A stretch of 64,000 nt of DNA from Undaria pinnatifida (GCA_012845835.1 JABAKD010000011.1:13725214-13789213), one strand, 5' to 3'. Shown: positions 1-11,091, counted from the stretch's first letter. Made by a program: numbers and translations. The notes: generated from the sequence alone by a model not told the origin.

Positions 1-76
1 TGCAAGCATGCAAGCATGCAAGCACGCAAGCATGCACCAAATACTTGTCGTTGCCCGTTCTTTCCCCGTGTCTCAC

Positions 77-184
77 TTCCGAGAGGGACTCCATCTCCGG
101 AGTGACGAACTGCTTACACAGGTCGTTGCCTAGAGCCTCTGCCAGGTCGTTCAATAACGCCGCAGCTGTCATCCGCAACTCCTC
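77..184 (-). CDS. PPP4R1-like exon 5
   Basis: It encodes 36 residues, EELRMTAAALLNDLAEALG...EMESLSE. The acceptor is ACGGCAG|GAG and the donor TCGGAA|GTGAGA, phase 0. It is the last exon visible; the next one must lie left of position 1. Confidence 0.88.
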
Positions 185-3100
185 CTGCCGTGCCAACATC
201 CATCGGGAAAACAACGCGAGCAGAGGAGGAACCAAAGCAAAAATCAGACGTCACATCGACAAATATATATATATACCAGTAGGGATGTTGTACTCAATAG
301 CATGCATGGTCGTAGTCTTACAAAGCATAGAACCTCGCCATAGGAAATCCGATGCGAGTCGACGAGGGAAGAGAGAGCTAAAGTCTTCTCGCGATAAACA
401 TGAACGCGCGTACCGTAGTGGGGAGGGGGGAGAAAAGCCTGCTTAGTGACCCCGGATCTGAGTTAACATCTGGGGAGCGACAAGGAGAAAGAAAACGTGC
501 CAAGATAATCGAAGGGATGGGAAAACATAAAAAATGTACCGGTAAAAGCGAGGAGCCTAACAAAGAACAGATGCTACTATTGGTGTAGCATGCCTCATCG
601 ATAGCGCTAAAAAGGCAAGCATACTGCAACCGTTGTGTCGACCTCGGCCCAAGGTATAGACAGCTTTCAGTTATCACGTTGGAACAGACCCCACATTGCG
701 CTCGCGGCGAGCATTCCACCCTCCCGGCGAAACCCCTAAAGAGGCGTATTTACAATGTTGACGGTAATATTCAAATCCAAGACAGGCGTCCTTCGCAGCA
801 AGAGGATATTTGACAACGATCTAACATTGGCGTCCTTCCCAGCAAGATATGACGACAACAACACAACACCCGTCTCTTCGATAGCCAAGCCAAATATTCC
901 TCAGCGACGTTTTATGCAGAAAAAAACATACCAGGTACGACGATATTCCAACACCGTCGTCCACCCGATAGCTAGACATGACGACAACAAGTCAACAACC
1001 GTGTACTTGATAACCAAGGCAAACAATCCCATAGCTACGTATTATACCGAAAAAAAAGACAATTAACCCAACAGCGTCGGCCTTTTGACTGCCAGACGTG
1101 ACGATAACAATCAATCCAACACCCGTCCCGGGTCTTTGATAGCCGAAGGTGATGACCATCCTCCAACAGCGACATATTTTAGAAGCGGAACAAATCGACG
1201 GCGATACTCTAACAGCGGCATCCCTTGAAAGCCATACCACTTACACGCAACGACAGAACCCCCAAAAGTGTCGTTCTTTTTAAGGCAAATACGGCCATAA
1301 TATAACAGCGTGCAGGGGGACGGCCAGTTAGTCAGTCAGTCAGTCAGTCAGTCAGTCAGTCAGTCAACAGGGGTCAAACCATCAGTGTCATTCAGTCAGT
1401 CAGTCAGCCATTAGCATCTCTCGCACCTGCTCATCATCGTGGGCCAGCTGCAAAACAATCGTTAGCACGTGGTGCCCGAGGTCTAACGGTTTCATCAGGC
1501 TCGCCACCCCGACCAGACTCTCCCCAGCAGCCTGCCTCACGTCCGGATGAGAATCTCCCAAAAGCTTCGCCAACGTTGGCAGCACCACCTGGCCAAGTCA
1601 GCGTCATTACAAAGTGCGCGGCGCACTGATTCAGGCGTGCATGTAGCTTTTGTTGGTTTGTTTCACTTTTTTCCTGAGTTACTCTTCACGTCCAGAGTTG
1701 TTGAAGCATGTCTCGTGACCAAGGACTAGGAGATGGCGATGGGCTAGTGCTACAGCGTTTGAAGAGCGAATCTGCTAGGGTTAGCGTTCGCGCCAGCGTT
1801 GGTGTCTGCGATCCTGGGGGGGGGGGTGAGGGGCTCTACGTCAGCCCGGGGACACATCGAGGAGAGTGGGAATGTTTATAAGCCTCGAGGGTAGGGAGGG
1901 ATCCCCGCTTAACTTAACACACGTGCTATGAATACCAGTAGGGGGATGAAGGTATCACGTCCCTTCTCATTGGTCGAGCGTCAAGGGCTGCGGGCCCCTA
2001 TTCCAGGTTCCTAGAGCGTCGGCCGCCCGGCCACCGGAGAGCGATCGCCGGGCCGGTTCACAAAGGCCGAGGCCAAGACCAAGGGCAAGACCAAGGCCTA
2101 GGCAGTCCATGCCATGCCATGCCATACCATGCCATGCTACAAGAAAAATCTCCTCGCATCCACAACGATATTAAACGGATATTATTGTTGGACGAGGCTC
2201 GGGTAACGGCCGCCGCGTCCAGAAGGGTGGGCAACAGGCCGACATTGATCATCTCGCCGCATACCAACCATCGCAATCCCGACCCCAACTATCGCGATCT
2301 CGAAAATGACACGCCTCTTCGACTACGGGTCGGTGATACAGGCCAGACCAGGCCAACAACGTGTTGCAGAGTCACCGCCAAGAGCCGCTTAGCACCTCGG
2401 TCTACAGCCAACACCGGGCCTGCAGGAAATAAGCGTGCGCATTGACAACCACGGCGCCAGCCGGAGCGAATTGCCTTGTAAGTAATCTTGGCTGAAGCGC
2501 GGAACGAACCTAGGGCAACACAGTGTCGGGGTGTGTGTAATGCAAGAACAACTCAACGTGACACTCATTTGGGTTTGGTGCCGTGTTGGAAGGCGGTTTA
2601 CTTTGGCATGAAACCTTCAATGCAGGCAGCTTGGGGCGCCTGTACCGCAAGATATTTGTTCGCATTGTTTCTACTCCAGCCGAACCCCTGCCAAGCGCCA
2701 GCTTCTGCATGGTCTACTGCTGCAGCGCCGTCGAAACAGCACCCAGGTTTTGGTGGTGAAAAAATTGCACACTTCGAACAGAGCATATAGATCGTATAGA
2801 TCGTATAGATCATATAGATCATATGGATCATACATATCCTGTATCTGCCGTTTTGAGCTGTTCTGCAGGGTCTGTACATGAAAGAGTACACGTCCAACCC
2901 TGGAAACATTTGTCAGATCATGCAGATCGTACGCCCCCCACCCGGCAACATGAGCTAGACCATGCAGATCCTCCCAGAAACATCTAGAAGATCAGTAAGC
3001 GGGCATCGGTGATCTGCCCGACGTGCGAAAGGTTGCGTACCTCGATGATGAGCCTGTAGCCGGCCTCCTTTCCCGCAGACCTACAAAACCGAGCGATGTC

Positions 3101-6100
3101 ATCCAGCTGCTCCCCCAGGTGCTGCCGCACAACGTACTCAAGGTCCTGTCGCGGGAGGGGCGGGCGGAGGCAGACGCCGGGCCAAAACATAAGCGTCAGA
3201 TCCCCGTTTACATTATCAGCATGTGCCGCTCTAGCAGGGGGGGCGGGGGGGGGACGCAGACCCTGAGCAAACCCATAAGCGTCAGATACTCTTTACACTA
3301 TGCCCAGCACGAACCGTGCACAACGTACTCAAGGCCCTGTCAAGGCCCTGTCAGGATGGGGAGGGGGGGGGCGGCGGGGGGGGAGCGGGGGGGGGGGGGG
3401 CGAGGACAGCCCAATATGCGTCAGATCATCGTTATGACCTCATCAGCACGTGCCGCATTATTGAAGGCTTTTCGTTCTCGCTTGCTTCCCACCGACCACG
3501 ATTTCGAGCGCATCCGAGGAGTTGCTTGTGTTCAGGCGGGTTGCCCTCAGTAGCCAGCTCCGACCACCGCAAGTATCGATCGGGATAATGCTTGTCCTGT
3601 GATACGCTACGAACAGATGCGATGGCAGCAGCCGTTACTCAAGTAGCTGTGACACACAATCGCAACAACACACCTTCTTGGCCCTCGGATATACTAGATA
3701 GAACGAAAGAAAGCCGCCGGCTTACTGAATATCCCTCATGAGGGCATACACACCGCGTAGAGTGCGCGATCGGAGTAGCACGCACAGTTTGTAAATACGA
3801 GTTTCGACGAAAATGTTCGATCTCACAGCTGAAGTGTACCAGGTATTACGTTTTTAATAATAAAAACATGACTACAGTAATCTAGCGGCACGACGCTAAT
3901 CCTACGCTGGGAAGGGGTGCGAGAGTAGCAGTCATCCTACAAGTAGAGGTAGCGTACGATCACAATTGCAGCAGCAAACCGAGCAAGCACGGAGCGCCAA
4001 CCTACCGCAACTCCAAAGCTCATTGCAAGTTCACCGAAAGCTCATCGAAAGCTCATAGCGAGGTGACCGCAAGCTCATGGCAAGCTCATCGCAAGGTGAC
4101 CGAAAGCTCATGGCAAGCCCACGGCAAGCTCATCCCAAGCTCATCACGAGATCATCGCGAGCCTATCGCAAGCCCGTCGCAAGCCCACCGCTACGTCATC
4201 GCGAGGTCATCGTTGGTTATCGCAAGACGACCGCAAGAAAGCGGAAAAATAGAGATAGCAGGAGAAGACGGGGCAGTGCTCTACGCAGTCGCACGGCATC
4301 AAACGACCGGCCGTGTATTCAATCTTCTTCTGCTTACTTGACACCCAGCTAAGCTAAATAGCTCACTGTTGTCAATTCCATATTCCAAAATGATGTCTCC
4401 ATCGGCTTCCTGATCCACTCGACTACCAGAAATTATCTCAATTTTGCCCGTTCATTCTCAGAATGAAGCTTCAATCGCGATATCGCACCATGCAATCGCG
4501 ATATCGCGCCATGCAATCGAGAACGGCACGATACGACCCGCCGTCTAATCTGCACTTGACATGGAACCTCAATCGCATGTTACAGCCCAATTTGTCGATT
4601 TGTCAACGTTCTGTTGGGCGACCAAAATCTCACCTCGGCTAGCGGACCAATCAGAGGTACCACGGACTTGACCCATTGCTCAAAGCCAAAAGCTGTCAAG
4701 GTATAAATCAGCCCAAGTTGTCAACCACGATACTCAAAATGACGCCTCCATAATCAATGCGCCAGTCTCAATACTCAAAATGACGCCTCAATTCGCTTCC
4801 TTATTCCATCCATCATACGTGATCCAATTCTCAATCTCGGTTGTTGTCTGTGCGAGCAGAACTATCAGGCACCACCGAATTCACGGGTTGCTCAAAACCA
4901 CCAGCCGTCATGTTTCAATACTTAAAATAGTGCCTCAATCGGCTTCCTCCTCCCATCCACATCCAACTCCTATAAAGTGCCCCATTTGCCATTTGTCAAT
5001 TTTCGTATCTGGAACTCAAAATGAAGCCTCAACCCGCTTCCATATCCTATCCAATCGTAATCAAAGTGGTCAATCTGACAGTCTCCTTTCTTACCTCGGC
5101 GAGCGGACCAATCAGAGGCACCACCGACTTCACCGATTGCTCAAAGCCAACAGCCGCCATGGTGTCCGCCAGCATCTGCATCGACAGTAGGAGACACACA
5201 CAAGAGATTCATAATAAGACACGTAGTACTGGTACACCAATATATACCTGCGGTAGACACGGGAATTGCACCACGCTGTGTAATAAACCGCAAAGATAAC
5301 GGTCGGAACGAAGAGCGTGACAGATCCTCACCCTATACGAAAGGAAAGATGAACTACATACATCAAAACCAGACACGGGACCTTCAATTCCAACGGGGTT
5401 AGGCGGCAAAAATTGAACAGGCCACGCCATAGCGGTCGATAGAACGCCCCGGCAGCACGCCATGGTGGGATGGGTGCGAGGTTCGGGATATCGCGCATGA
5501 GCTGGCCTCAAAAGACAATCCATGGAGGCGTGACACGCGCAATATGTTCAGTGGGGTCATAGCAATATTCCACACATTGCGCAGATCACGATCTGCATCA
5601 TCTAGATCCTACATTTTCCGCAATGAGATGGTATACAAGAGCCGTGCCATACAGACCCCACCCGGCACCAAAACATGTGCGCAAGAGCCGTGTCGTGCAG
5701 ATCGCACACGGCACACATGATCTAGATCGTGCAGATCGTATAGAGCAGGGATATGCGTGTCCCCATAGATGTAGATCATCTAACCTGTCCGAGGTGTGAA
5801 TACAGCCCGAACAGGGGAAGCATGCTACGGTGGAGGGGTGCAGCATGTGTGTGTTCCGAGGCTCTTAACCCGATGAGGATGAGGAGCTCTATACCTCTAT
5901 GTACCTCATATACCAGGTATATTTTTCAGGAGAAAAACTGAAAGTGCAACCCGATGAAAACAGGCAAGGTACACAAAAAAAAAAATGGCAAAACGAAAAA
6001 GAGGAGTCCCAAAAAATTGGGTTAAGAAACCCCGTCGGTCAGAAAATACGTCAGGCAAAAAGAGGTACATTACATGAACCTCTATCGTAGCACGCGTCCC

Positions 6101-9100
6101 GCTCTATTATGCCAGGAACATATTAAAGAGTATGTGTATTTAACCCTTTGGGATCGAGAGGGTGATGAGTGGGTGACGGTTACAGAACCGACCACACGAC
6201 ACGATTACAGCCCGGGCTCCTGGGGTAGAGCATGTACTTGAAAAACAAGGTAGAGAAATATAGCACATGTCACGACACATGCGCAGTATAATGGTCCTTG
6301 GGTCCTGTTGAACGCTCCTTTCTAGATCGTTGATACTGCCAATCTGCGTCGCTGTAGCTGGGTCCCACGAATGGTCAATAGAGCTGACTAGAGTAGTATG
6401 ACTACAGTAGTATGACGACAGTAGTATGACTACAGCAGTAGTAGTATGGTAGTATGATAGGGCTCTTCCAGAAAGGCGGTGGTGTTCCAGGGCAACATGA
6501 CCGCCTTGTTGCGTATTGCTTATTGGGGGAAGCCGCCTTATTCACTCTAGGTTATGAGTACTGCTGTAGTTGCTGTAATGCAATCCCTTCCCCAGACGCG
6601 CCAAGCGATCTTGACCACCTTGTATCGGGATACCGCCTTACTCAGACCGCAGTATTGCCCCCCCCCCTACTGTGCACGCGCGGGCGGCAGCTCTTGTCTC
6701 CTAGGCAGAGACGAGGCCGACCTCATACACACGCCCATAACACACGCGGTATTAGAGGACTGAATCATGTAAGCTTGTCTGCAACTGAGATTTCAACAGA
6801 TCTGCCACACTCCCTGAATATCCTAGAGCACAAAACACGCCTCTTCTGCGCTGCTCTGATTCCATACTTGGACCATTAATTGTGAAAATGAGGTAACACA
6901 ACCGATCAAAAGCGTTAGATGGTCGCCGGTAGGTGCAGAGGAGTAGCATAACATGCGGCGGGTTTAATTGATAGGGCAGGGCAGGCTTGCAGCTTCATTG
7001 GCAGTACTACGGCAGTGCCAAGTACCGGGTACGGTATCGAATACTGCTGTGTGTAGGCATATCAATACCGGTATACATAGCGGCAGTGACTTAACGCTTA
7101 GTGGAAGAACATACCCGCCACGGTACGAGTACGGTAAAGATAGTAGTAGCAGGAGCGGCGACGACGTTGGCAGGATGCGAGGGTCGTACAAGACTCTTGC
7201 AAACGTCAAGAGGTGGAGAAGAACAAGGAAAAGGCAAAAACGCCGTGCAAGCGAAGACTCGTCGCATAAAGAAACGCCAAGATTCGCTTCATCGCCCATC
7301 ACTCATCACTTATCATTCATCACGGCCGGGGTGGATTGGGCTGGGATACTTATTTCTTCGTGTTTGTGCACGCCGGGCCACTTTCCGTGCCCGTGCGTAT
7401 ATACACGTAATTACTGCTACTGCTGTACCATATCATACCACACCACACCATACGATACCATACCATACGCCATATCGGGCATGATGATGCTGCTGTTCCG
7501 GGTTTCAAAGAAACTTAACCTCTTTGCTACTGGAAACCCGTTTTGGGGACAACATTACTTGGATTTAGTATAGGGAGGGGTTTGGGGGCTCCAAAGGGGT
7601 TAAGGATGCACGCAAAATCTAATTTTGCTACCTGGTACTCGTACAGAGTGTGTAAACGGTAAAGGAAGACTAAAGCTGCGGCTACGAGTACACGAGTACG
7701 CATACAAGATGAGCACAAAACAAAATCGCTCGTGAAAAGCGGTGGTGCGATTACCACGTATGCATCAGGGGTGTGCACTGACTATTGCCGGCGTATCACA
7801 GAATAGGTTCGTTGTTGCAGCGTGCAAGAACGAACGGGCAGTTTAATTGCTGACATGCCCTTTGCGCTTCGAATTGCCTCGAGTCTGCTCCATGCATGCC
7901 GGTACGGCGTACTTCATTCATATAAGTGGCAAAGTATTATACAAGATGAGACCTATATGTCTTATGAAAAAGATGCACTTCAGGGTTTTGTGGCTTGCTG
8001 TTCTCCGGCGGCCGAGCTTTTCTTCTCACGCTCTCGGCTGCGGGGCAAGCAAACCGCCCATCGGTCCATTACGATTCATGTCTTCATTCCCGCCGAGCTC
8101 TGTGGCGGTGTTCCGCCTCGCTGCTCAAGCCGAGCAGGTGCATGGGAAACCCCCACATATATTTTTAAATCGCTCTCTCGATTTTTGTATTCGCCCCGCT
8201 TTCCCGCCAGCCGTACAACATCATCAGTCCAATTGTTTTACCCATTATGCTGCCTGCGATGACGCAGCAGCAGCGGCGGCAGCAGCACTTCTTGTGGCAG
8301 CCACAGACGGTGCTTCTGTGTGTATGGGTCTGTGCTACTGTATATGAATGGGTGGGGTGCGTGTTGTCATAATCGAACAAAGCGATCAAGAAGATCGGTG
8401 TTCATTTTTGCAAAAGCAGCCGCTCAGCCAAGCAGCCACAAAAGCAGTATACATCCGTACAGCCGCAGTACAGCAGCAGCCGTACAACGGCAGTCGCGCT
8501 GCAAGCTCTCGCCGTTGTCAGCAGTCACGGTATATGTGCGTGTGGCAGACGCACTGCAGCAGGAAATCGAACCACGACAACATTAACATGTCCAACGCAA
8601 CAGTCGAATACACGTCGTCGGATCTCATACCAGGTATACGAAGCATTCAGCAGTAGCAAAATCAGTACTGTAGCTAAAGCCTGTACATATCGTTTGAACG
8701 CCCGACTTTCCCCTTTTCGACTTGCGAAGCTCCCGGGATATCAAGTCAACCCCATCCCGAAGGGGACCTTGTGTATATGTCATAAACGCTGCCACATTAG
8801 ACTAAGCGGTACCGCCCGTGCTATGTGTGCAGCGACGTGTATGAAACGGAACGGTGAGGGTGTTATTTTCAACTTGGTTATATTTATATTGTTTCTGCCG
8901 CTGCTGTGGTTGGCATTGTGCGGTGTGCTATCGTCGTTATCTTTCAACTTCTAGGACGCACCGTCCTGGACTTTGCAACCCCGTTTGTCGGCGCGCGTAT
9001 GACAGGGGGGTAGGGGGGGATTTCATCGGACATACTGTGAAGCACGAGACTATCTATCATACCGGCCGTGCTATTTCTCGCGAAACATGAATCCGTCGGA

Positions 9101-10213
9101 TACAATAAATTAATGGTAAAACAGCAGTTGCTGTTGAAGCTAGCTATACTATGGCGGTATGCCAGGTTTTCTTCGAAGCCATCCTGGCGCGACATTTTAC
9201 AGGCTTCCTTACGATTGACGCACCGCTAGAAAGTCTACGTACGTACGTACTGATAGTCGTATACTGTATGCATGCCACTTTGTCAAGGCGACGACCAGCT
9301 TATTCTCGCCTCGTATAATAGTGCTTTTTAGGGCAGGTGCCATGCCATATAGGTGCGTCATCGTTATAGCCATAAATAACCCCTCGTAAGAGTACGAACA
9401 GAGTTTCAGGTACAGAACTCTGGACGCGTAACGAAAAGCTGTTGTGGTACGAATCATCATATGTGTCATATCATACCTTACCGTCCATACCGTCCGTGCA
9501 GCAGTTGTAGCGAACTCATTTCGCCAAAGGCATACCGGTACACCACCCTGGCTGTATATGTAAAGACCGGTTTCATTAATTTAATCCCATTCATTAATAC
9601 GAAACCGGTCCTTATATTTCCCAATAGAGTCCACAGCACATGGTGGGTTCTTTTTCTTTTTCCCATCAATATCGGACTTCTTCGAACAGGTTGGCCTTAA
9701 ACTACAGCAGTAAGTTCCGTCGATCATCGATCTCCCTGCTGATACGAACTTCTCTCGATGTGTCTTTCCACGTCCTATCTAAGCCACCCATGGTTCACAC
9801 TACGCGTACTAGTTGAAAGCGTGTTTGAGCCGTACATGTAACAGCGATAAGTGATTGAGAGTTGCCCAAAGACAGAGCTGCAGCCGGCACCAAGCAGAAA
9901 CGAGCCCCCCTGCCTCTGGGGGGGGTATACATGGAGTGACTTGAGTTCAACAATTTCTTCTGAACACCCCCAGTCAATTGCTACTTACACGAATAGAGTT
10001 ATCTCCCTCTCGAGAGGGGGATGCACGTTCGGCAGGCCTCTAAAGCCACCGACGGATATGGGGACGCGTGTGTTTCCGTAGCATCCCTACCTTGACGTGC
10101 ACGAGGCGTTGCAGGGCGATGGAGCTGCTGCTGTACCGCACGACCCTTTGCAGCTGGGTAAGGTCATCGTCGATAGACAAGTCCTCGAACGTTGGTCCGC
10201 CTTGCAAGTCCAT
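77..10213 (-). CDS. Protein phosphatase 4 regulatory subunit 1-like HEAT-repeat protein (5' part; 5 exons, continues left of window)
   Basis: Joined exons 10213-10091, 5175-5095, 3145-3041, 1588-1427 and 184-77 give 193 residues starting MDLQGG. Every junction is phase 0 with GT donor and AG acceptor. The chain is built from helical HEAT-type repeats (for example HPDVRQAAGESLVGVASL and EELRMTAAALLNDLAEALG). The order of segments (acidic N-terminus, then LQRLVHVK, VVPLIGPLAE, YVVRQHLGEQL, GHHVLTIVLQLAHDDEQ) matches the start of PPP4R1, the scaffold/regulatory subunit of serine/threonine phosphatase PP4. Family role (established knowledge): it binds the PP4 catalytic subunit and directs it to substrates in cytoplasm and nucleus. 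The start was chosen as the first ATG after an in-frame TGA. A PP2A A-subunit is the alternative, but the N-terminus fits PPP4R1 better. The remaining C-terminal repeats lie outside the window. Confidence 0.85.
340..545 (+). mobile_element. SINE-1, 5'-truncated
   Basis: It begins at GATGCGAGTCGACGAGGGAA and runs through GGGGGGAGAAAAGCCTGCTT and CCCCGGATCTGAGTTA. The tRNA-like head is missing. Confidence 0.6.
780..1240. repeat. Three-unit degenerate tandem, about 120-130 bp
   Basis: GACGACAACAACACAACACC (849), GACGACAACAAGTCAACAAC (979) and GACGATAACAATCAATCCAA (1099) each precede a GATAGCC/GATAACC motif. Confidence 0.55.
1330..1415. repeat. CAGT microsatellite
   Basis: About ten CAGT units, an interruption (CAACAGGGGTCAAACCATC), then further CAGT units, close to a PPP4R1-like donor site. 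Confidence 0.85.
1427..1588 (-). CDS. PPP4R1-like exon 4
   Basis: It encodes 54 residues, VVLPTLAKLLGDSHPDVRQ...VLTIVLQLAHDDEQ. The acceptor is TTGGCCAG|GTG and the donor GAGCAG|GTGCGA. It contains a complete HEAT unit with the conserved D-VR turn. It reads straight into exon 5 as LAHDDEQ + EELRMTA. Confidence 0.9.
1589..3040 (-). other. PPP4R1-like intron 3
   Basis: It contains a CATGC short tandem run (2105-2140) and a GATC-rich palindromic cluster (2785-2960). The rest is unique-looking sequence without a supported exon. Confidence 0.65.
2785..2960. repeat. GATC-rich palindromic cluster (family O)
   Basis: Tandem ATAGATCGT/ATAGATCAT 10-mers (2788-2832), then scattered TGCAGATC units and CCACCCGGCAACATG. 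Similar clusters are at 5585-5790, 41195-41530 and 53090-53170. Confidence 0.6.
3041..3145 (-). CDS. PPP4R1-like exon 3
   Basis: It encodes 35 residues, DLEYVVRQHLGEQL...GYRLIIE. The acceptor is GCGACAG|GAC and the donor ATCGAG|GTACGC, phase 0 on both sides. The YVVRQHLGEQL helix is the HEAT signature of the family. Pieces of the acceptor side of this exon are repeated in the adjoining intron (3186-3465). Confidence 0.88.
3186..3465. repeat. Tandem partial copies of the exon 3 acceptor region, with G-rich runs
   Basis: ATAAGCGTCAGATCCCCG (3190), ATAAGCGTCAGATACTC (3272) and ATGCGTCAGATCATCG (3416) recur, with CACAACGTACTCAAGGCCCT (3317) copying exon 3 coding sequence. G runs of up to 12 lie between. 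Confidence 0.6.
3757..3850 (+). repeat. Family B element, diverged, carrying an inserted TACCAGGTA
   Basis: GCGCGATCGGAGTAGCACGC, GAGTTTCGACGAAAATG and CTCACAGCTGAAGTGTA match family B. Right after GTGTA, where other copies continue TTTTT, this copy reads CCAGGTATTACG. Confidence 0.65.
4015..4235 (+). repeat. 11-bp minisatellite (CGCAAGCTCAT type)
   Basis: About twenty degenerate units of roughly 11 bases, GCAAGCTCATC/CGAAAGCTCATGG/CGCAAGCCCATC. The open frames across it are repeat translations. Confidence 0.7.
4634..4703 (-). pseudogene. Tandem duplicate of PPP4R1-like exon 2 (copy 1)
   Basis: The reverse strand reads TAFGFEQWVKSVVPLIGPLAE-like codons followed by a donor GAG|GTGAGA. It is nearly identical to exon 2 in its last 20 codons and in frame. 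It lacks a phase-0 acceptor: the nearest AG (TTGACAG) would enter out of frame. It is therefore probably a dead exon copy, although the donor survives. Confidence 0.7.
4850..4912 (-). pseudogene. Tandem duplicate of PPP4R1-like exon 2 (copy 2, degenerate)
   Basis: The reverse strand reads MTAGGFEQPVNSVVP and then loses the frame through a small deletion where exon 2 has LIGPLAE. The donor is destroyed. It lies about 216 and 245 bases from the equivalent points of copy 1 and exon 2. Confidence 0.65.
5095..5175 (-). CDS. PPP4R1-like exon 2
   Basis: It encodes 27 residues, MLADTMAAVGF...VVPLIGPLAE. The acceptor is GATGCAG|ATG and the donor GAG|GTAAGA. It continues directly from exon 1 (..LVHVK + MLADTM..). 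Two degenerate tandem copies of the same exon lie downstream in the following intron at about 4850-4912 and 4634-4703. This copy is taken as functional because only it has both splice sites and an undamaged frame. Confidence 0.85.
5585..5790. repeat. GATC-rich palindromic cluster (family O)
   Basis: GATCACGATCTGCATCATCT, CCCACCCGGCACCAAAACAT and GATCTAGATCGTGCAGATCG. Confidence 0.55.
6453..6664 (+). repeat. Family F (GGCGG/CCGCCTTAT) element
   Basis: GGTGTTCCAGGGCAACATG, CCGCCTTGTTGCG, CGCCAAGCGATCTTGACCAC and TATCGGGATACCGCCTTACT are the family landmarks. Other copies are at 17495, 36525 (reverse), 41576, 45276, 46738 (reverse) and 57118. Confidence 0.6.
7515..7603 (+). mobile_element. TTAA-type 89-bp MITE (piggyBac-like), family A
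   Basis: It starts TTAACCTCTTTGC, contains GGAAACCCGTTTTGGGG and ACTTGGATTTAGTATAGG, and ends CCAAAGGGGTTAA. Short inverted ends plus TTAA at both borders match the target preference of the piggyBac superfamily. It has no coding capacity. Confidence 0.75.
10091..10213 (-). CDS. PPP4R1-like exon 1 (start codon exon)
   Basis: It encodes 41 residues from MDLQGGPTFEDLSIDDD to ALQRLVHVK. The ATG is at 10213-10211, with an in-frame TGA about 17 codons upstream. The donor reads GTCAAG|GTAGGG. An AG just upstream (AATTACAG) could be the acceptor of an intron in the 5' UTR. The acidic start followed by the first helix pair is typical of PPP4R1 N-termini. Confidence 0.85.
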
Positions 10214-11091
10214 CCCTCGCCTGTAATTCCACGACGACGCGGCACACGCCGCGGATCAGGCTTGACGGTGGAAAGCACCTCTCCCAGGCAACGACTAGAA
10301 AGCGCTCCTCTCTCTGCTGCCGTCTATCGTACCTCCCTAGTCGATACCAGGGGATGATTTTACAGATGCCCCCGCCTGTTCCAAGCCAAGTTCAAATTGT
10401 ACAAACCCTTAAATAATTTTTGAAATATTTAAACTTCGGAAAAAAAATTAAAGTTTTTGAGAGTTCGTTTTATTATTATTTTGCGAACCTACTCTGTTGA
10501 AGCGAGAGATGCTCTGTTTGTTTGCTGTTGAAGCGAGAGATGCTCTGTTTGTTTGCTGCTGCTGCTGCTACTGCTGTGCTGCTATGTGCGCTGTGTTGCC
10601 GTGAATGACTGACACAACATGCTTATTATCTGCTGGCTAGTGCGCGGGATTGCTCAGTCTTTCTTTTGCGCAGAAGACTAGAGTTGCTTCTTCCTCGACA
10701 TTTGAGAACCGCCGACACAAAATCATTATTCCTGTTCGACTATACTTGACATTTTCGTCAATCCAACATCCAACACAAAAGCTGTGTGTGCAGCGTCGGT
10801 AGTGTATCTGGTATCTGGTATGTGGGGTTTATCTGGTATGTGTTCCGGTATATTTTTGTAATTTTTTCATTTCGATTTGCATTTTTTTCTCCCGTTTTTT
10901 GCGAATAGGGATACCCGGTTTCCCAGCCCGAAACCGCCACAGAGAATAATCGTACACCCCTTCCCCGTCCTGCTGAACCAACCTTTGGGGCCTTCCGCAA
11001 GAGATGACGGGAAAATCGCATCACGCCTCTTCTTCTCTCTGAACACGTGTGACACACCTCGCGCCAACAGCTGCAGGCAACCCATCAGGAC
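10214..11091. promoter_or_regulatory. Divergent intergenic region, probable bidirectional promoter
   Basis: These 878 bases separate the two start codons and contain no convincing exon. They hold an AT-rich stretch (about 10405-10485), a perfect 31-bp tandem duplication (10494-10555), a GCT run (10555-10575) and three TATCTGGTA-like units (10805-10845). I see no clear TATA box at a credible distance from either start. Promoter function is inferred from position only. Confidence 0.5.
10494..10555. repeat. Two perfect 31-bp direct repeats in the divergent promoter
   Basis: The unit begins CTGTTGAAGCGAGAGATGCT and ends GTTTGTTTG, and two copies abut exactly. A GCT microsatellite follows. The unit could hold a duplicated factor-binding site; that is inference. 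Confidence 0.8.

Larger units (their letters stand above)
185..1426 (-). other. PPP4R1-like intron 4
   Basis: The intron holds a 5'-truncated SINE-1 copy (about 340-545), a three-unit degenerate tandem repeat with units near 120-130 bp (about 780-1240, landmark GACGACAACAA..GATAGCCAAG), one TACCAGGTA (929-937) and a CAGT microsatellite (1330-1415). No coding exon is seen. Confidence 0.7.
3146..5094 (-). other. PPP4R1-like intron 2, rich in local duplications
   Basis: In order it holds G-rich tandem copies of the exon 3 acceptor region (3186-3465), a diverged family-B element with a TACCAGGTA inserted (3757-3850), an 11-bp minisatellite (4015-4235) and the tandem exon 2 copies (4380-5094). 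Confidence 0.7.
5176..10090 (-). other. PPP4R1-like intron 1 (4.9 kb)
   Basis: It holds a GATC-palindrome cluster (5585-5790), a GGCGG-family element (6453-6664), a TTAA-type MITE (7515-7603) and TACCWGGTA sites at 5911, 7629 and 8628. Remaining stretches (about 8650-10000) show nothing I can identify. Confidence 0.65.

Noticed and set aside
4063..4352. 91-92 codon Ser/His-rich frames
   Set aside because: They overlay the 11-bp CGCAAGCTCAT minisatellite in alternative frames.
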